A model generated the notes under the pieces. It ran no database searches. It was not told the origin of the DNA and saw only the letters and a program-made list of their open reading frames with translations. Shown in pieces: positions 62,940 through 64,000 of a stretch of 64,000 nt of DNA (the stretch's first letter is position 1; each line of letters begins with the position of its first letter). The position numbers and the translations under genes are program-made. This DNA is from JAUPKT01 sp964427855 (lineage in GTDB: Bacteria > Desulfobacterota > Desulfomonilia > Desulfomonilales > Desulfomonilaceae): assembly GCA_964427855.1 (NCBI GenBank), contig CAYRVH010000003.1, forward strand, positions 33,974 through 97,973, given 5' to 3'.

Positions 62940-63866
62940 ATGACATTGCCAGCCTATCTTACCGCGCTGGACGCTGGCGCGTTGCACCAGAAAGTCCAGG
63001 CGTCTTATGAGCTGCTGAGGCATTGCTCTGTCTGCCCTCGATGCTGCGGAGTCAACCGGCTGGAAGAAGAACTCGGCTTTTGCGGCATCGGAGAAAACGC
63101 CCGCATAGCATCCGCGGGGGCCCATTTTGGGGAAGAGTCTCCTCTTGTTGGATTTGGCGGCTCCGGGACGATCTTTTTCTCCTCGTGCAATCTGAAATGC
63201 ATTTTCTGCCAAAACTATGAGATCAGTCATGAAATGGACGGCCATGACGTCAGCTCGGAATACTTGGGCAGAATCATGTTGGGACTGCAGAGGGCGGGCT
63301 GTCATAACATCAACTTCGTCACGCCATCCCACGTGGTTCCTCAGATTCTTTCGGGTGTACAGTGGGCTGCCGAAAGGGGGCTTAGGCTGCCTCTGGTTTA
63401 CAACACCAGCGCGTACGACTCGGTGGAGACCCTGCGCATCCTCGACGGAATCATCGACATCTACATGCCTGACATCAAATGTATGGATCGCAAGGTCAGC
63501 GCAGAGTTGCTCCATGCCGAAGATTATCCCGAAGTCGCCACAAAGGCCATTATAGAGATGCACCGGCAAGTTGGAGATTTCCAAATAGGGGAGGACGGCA
63601 TTGCCGTGAGAGGCCTGTTGGTGCGCCACCTTGTCATGCCCGAGGGCGCGGCGAACACTCGTGACGCCATGCAGTTCCTAGCGCAGTGTGTTTCGCCCCA
63701 TACGTACGTCAACATCATGGACCAATATCGGCCCATGGCAGAGGCGAAGGGGCATCGTGTGATAGGGAGGACAATCACCACTCATGAATATCATAGGGCA
63801 ATCGAAGCAGCGCGCGAGGTTGGCATCACGCGATTGGATCGCAGGTTTCGCTTTGGGATGCCTTAG
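62940..63866 (+). CDS. PflA-like radical-SAM protein
   Basis: 308 residues. N-terminal Cys motif HCSVCPRCCGVNRLEEELGF, then radical-SAM motif C83-x3-C87-x2-C90 in SSCNLKCIFCQNY, VTPSHVVPQIL, and YNTSAYDSVETLRILDGIID. This is the COG1313 type (pyruvate formate-lyase activating enzyme-like proteins of unknown substrate), different from the AmrS gene at 53662. AGGGGA lies about nine bases before the ATG. It follows nrdJ closely and may be co-transcribed. Confidence 0.88.
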   Translation: MTLPAYLTALDAGALHQKVQASYELLRHCSVCPRCCGVNRLEEELGFCGIGENARIASAGAHFGEESPLVGFGGSGTIFFSSCNLKCIFCQNYEISHEMDGHDVSSEYLGRIMLGLQRAGCHNINFVTPSHVVPQILSGVQWAAERGLRLPLVYNTSAYDSVETLRILDGIIDIYMPDIKCMDRKVSAELLHAEDYPEVATKAIIEMHRQVGDFQIGEDGIAVRGLLVRHLVMPEGAANTRDAMQFLAQCVSPHTYVNIMDQYRPMAEAKGHRVIGRTITTHEYHRAIEAAREVGITRLDRRFRFGMP

Positions 63867-64000
63867 TTTTTCGGTCGAGATCAGCCAAACATTGAGTAAT
63901 GAGATGATCCAACACCAATTGGACATCCTCAACAGGTCCGTAATCGCCTTTGGGGCTTGAAATGTGAATAACGTGCTGCGCGATGTTCTTCATACAGCCT
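63826..64000 (-). CDS. Possible gene running off the window edge
   Basis: An open frame on the minus strand from the window end to a TGA at 63826-63828, overlapping the radical-SAM gene by 41 bases. It reads KNIAQHVIHISSPKGDYGPV, then EDVQLVLDHLITQCLADLDR, protein-like in composition. An ATG is present at about 63992, so it could be a complete gene of about 54 residues or the end of a longer one. No family recognised. Confidence 0.35.
   Translation of the reverse strand, partial: GCMKNIAQHVIHISSPKGDYGPVEDVQLVLDHLITQCLADLDRKTKASQSETCDPIA

Overview
The window looks like a chromosomal segment of a Gram-negative anaerobic bacterium, most likely a deltaproteobacterial (Desulfobacterota) fatty-acid, aromatic-acid or amino-acid degrader of the Syntrophales/Desulfomonile type. 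LPS synthesis (lpxB), OmpA-type and lipoprotein genes and muropeptide recycling (mpl) indicate an outer membrane. A full Rnf complex, a B12-dependent ribonucleotide reductase, several oxygen-sensitive radical-SAM enzymes and much acyl-CoA chemistry indicate anaerobic life. The phylum assignment is inference from gene content, not a computed placement. No rRNA, tRNA, CRISPR array, phage or insertion sequence was found. The assembly has four short N runs (1957-1974, 33717-33726, 37243-37259, 47326-47339). Each lies inside a conserved gene (polA, chaN, dxs, a DUF1844 gene), and the reading frame changes across it, so these are small mis-sized assembly gaps and not real frameshifts.

Layout. 0.3-9.5 kb: polA-cinA (+), lpxB (-), a MJ0619/Tes-like radical-SAM protein (+), a small exported protein (-), then a GT2 glycosyltransferase overlapping an orphan ParB-like gene (+). 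9.5-10.0 kb: a spacer with a three-unit 24-bp tandem repeat and a palindromic repeat element; a second copy of the element, inverted, lies at 32.2 kb. 10.0-16.1 kb (-): rnfCDGEAB, with RnfA carrying an exported Ig-like extension. 16.4-17.2 kb (+): a small unknown gene coupled to a single-HKD PLD protein. 17.5-21.5 kb (-): a 3-methylglutaconyl-CoA hydratase-like crotonase, an HMG-CoA lyase-like protein and acetoacetyl-CoA synthetase, which read as the lower part of leucine/isovalerate degradation. 22.1-29.8 kb (+): livG - acyl-CoA ligase - livH - livM - livK - livF - exported protein, a branched-chain-type ABC importer with an embedded substrate-activating ligase. 30.0-34.6 kb (+): ligA, acyP, chaN and a stand-alone response regulator.

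34.6-42.8 kb is a long minus-strand run, in transcription order: putative lipoprotein, Tat-exported polysaccharide deacetylase (frameshifted), vWA-OmpA protein, small TPR protein, xseB, ispA, dxs, and a GAF sensor kinase with a cysteine cluster. 43.0-46.7 kb (+): der and a bifunctional Rel/Spo ppGpp enzyme. 47-49.5 kb (-): hsp20, then a CbpA-like DnaJ, a DUF1844 protein and rpmB. 49.8-56.6 kb (-): a small winged-helix protein, mpl, amrS, rpe, a large TPR protein and a lytic-transglycosylase-like protein that lacks its catalytic Glu. 56.8-58.1 kb (+): a GNAT protein and a crotonase without its catalytic Glu pair. 58.3-59.3 kb (-): a YqaA/DedA membrane protein and a carboxymuconolactone-decarboxylase-like protein. 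59.4-63.9 kb (+): cdd, nrdJ and a second PflA-like radical-SAM protein.

How it fits together: acyl-CoA oxidation intermediates are activated and cleaved by the 17-29 kb genes, and the reduced ferredoxin/NADH balance is set by Rnf. The rest is housekeeping (replication and repair, isoprenoids, cell wall, stringent response, nucleotides). The main oddities are domain additions or lost catalytic residues in otherwise familiar proteins: LpxB, RnfA, the sensor kinase, the MltD-like protein, the HMG-CoA lyase-like protein and the second crotonase.
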